Origin: Shewanella acanthi
GTDB lineage: Bacteria > Pseudomonadota > Gammaproteobacteria > Enterobacterales > Shewanellaceae
Reading direction: 5' to 3'
Length of the DNA: 64,000 nt
NCBI RefSeq assembly: GCF_019457475.1
Contig: NZ_CP080413.1
Location: forward strand, 3,472,001 to 3,536,000
Shown here: one piece after another, positions 63,937-64,000 of the stretch
How the letters are laid out: every line of letters starts with the position of its first letter
How positions within the stretch are numbered: position 1 is the first letter of the stretch
Notes under the pieces: generated by a model
The model's database searches: none
The model's input: only the letters and a program-made list of their open reading frames with translations
Told to the model about the DNA's origin: nothing
Program-made: the position numbers and the translations under genes

Positions 63937-64000
63937 TTATCAACAGCATCCATTCATTACTTGATAAGAATCAGACTCATAATACTCAGTTTAGTGCTGA

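Overview
The window reads as a chromosomal segment of a marine or aquatic gammaproteobacterium, almost certainly a Shewanella close to S. oneidensis. Several proteins carry key residues at the numbers I remember for the studied Shewanella proteins: HipA has Ser147 and Asp306, and the DyP peroxidase has Asp151, His224 and Arg242. Much of the rest is standard Shewanella core content (argR/mdh, aroG, amt/glnK, DUF2999, GlyGly-CTERM protease). The species call is inference from remembered families, not from a search. No rRNA, tRNA, CRISPR array or intact insertion sequence was seen.

Layout, left to right. 1-3.4 kb: core metabolism (5-FCL end, folM, DUF393 protein, mdh divergent from argR). 3.4-10.6 kb: a LysR remnant, a DyP peroxidase, gamma-glutamyltransferase and a Fur-box-headed ferric iron ABC transporter. 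10.7-19.9 kb: a Cys-rich membrane protein, a GST, fpr, a DUF5610 protein, a histidine phosphatase, a glutamate-synthase-like gene broken by two in-frame TAA codons, small proteins, an ATM1-type exporter and aroG. 20-26.9 kb: a TPR lipoprotein, a glnK-amt operon with paired NtrC-like enhancers, an isochorismatase-like hydrolase, a Crp/Fnr regulator divergent from an HD protein with a 22-bp palindrome between them, and a LysE exporter. 27-31.2 kb: two tandem alkaline phosphatases and a companion secreted protein. 31.4-35.3 kb: a periplasmic binding protein, a membrane GGDEF/PAS diguanylate cyclase preceded by a 27-codon upstream ORF, and a cold-shock/excalibur fusion. 35.3-47.9 kb: a 1645-residue subtilase with a GlyGly-CTERM tail, a thioredoxin-like protein, a secreted Ig-like/PxKF-like protein behind a CRP site and an attenuator-like leader, an exported catalase-peroxidase, DUF2999 and a lipoprotein. 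48-60.7 kb: a carboxymuconolactone decarboxylase, then a sulfatase island. 60.8-64 kb: hipBA with four evenly spaced operators, and a NERD/zinc-ribbon protein.

The most interesting region is the sulfatase island (48,609-60,706). Two secreted Ser-type sulfatases (S-T-A-G-R motif) and the radical-SAM enzyme that would convert that Ser to formylglycine are followed, with overlapping reading frames, by a complete MoxR-DUF58-DUF4381-VWA-VWA/TPR-BatD membrane module. The arrangement resembles the MoxR/VWA genes that help insert Ca2+ into methanol dehydrogenase. It suggests a dedicated two-stage sulfatase maturation system: cytoplasmic formylglycine formation, then envelope-side metal loading or folding. 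A divergent LysR gene is the likely regulator.

Other highlights are the 50-bp-periodic hipBA operator array with a 14-bp direct repeat on each side of the module, the mutually exclusive hairpins upstream of the Ig-like/PxKF-like gene, and the collagen-like linker on one alkaline phosphatase. Gene starts were adjusted wherever a ribosome binding site or family alignment favoured an internal start.
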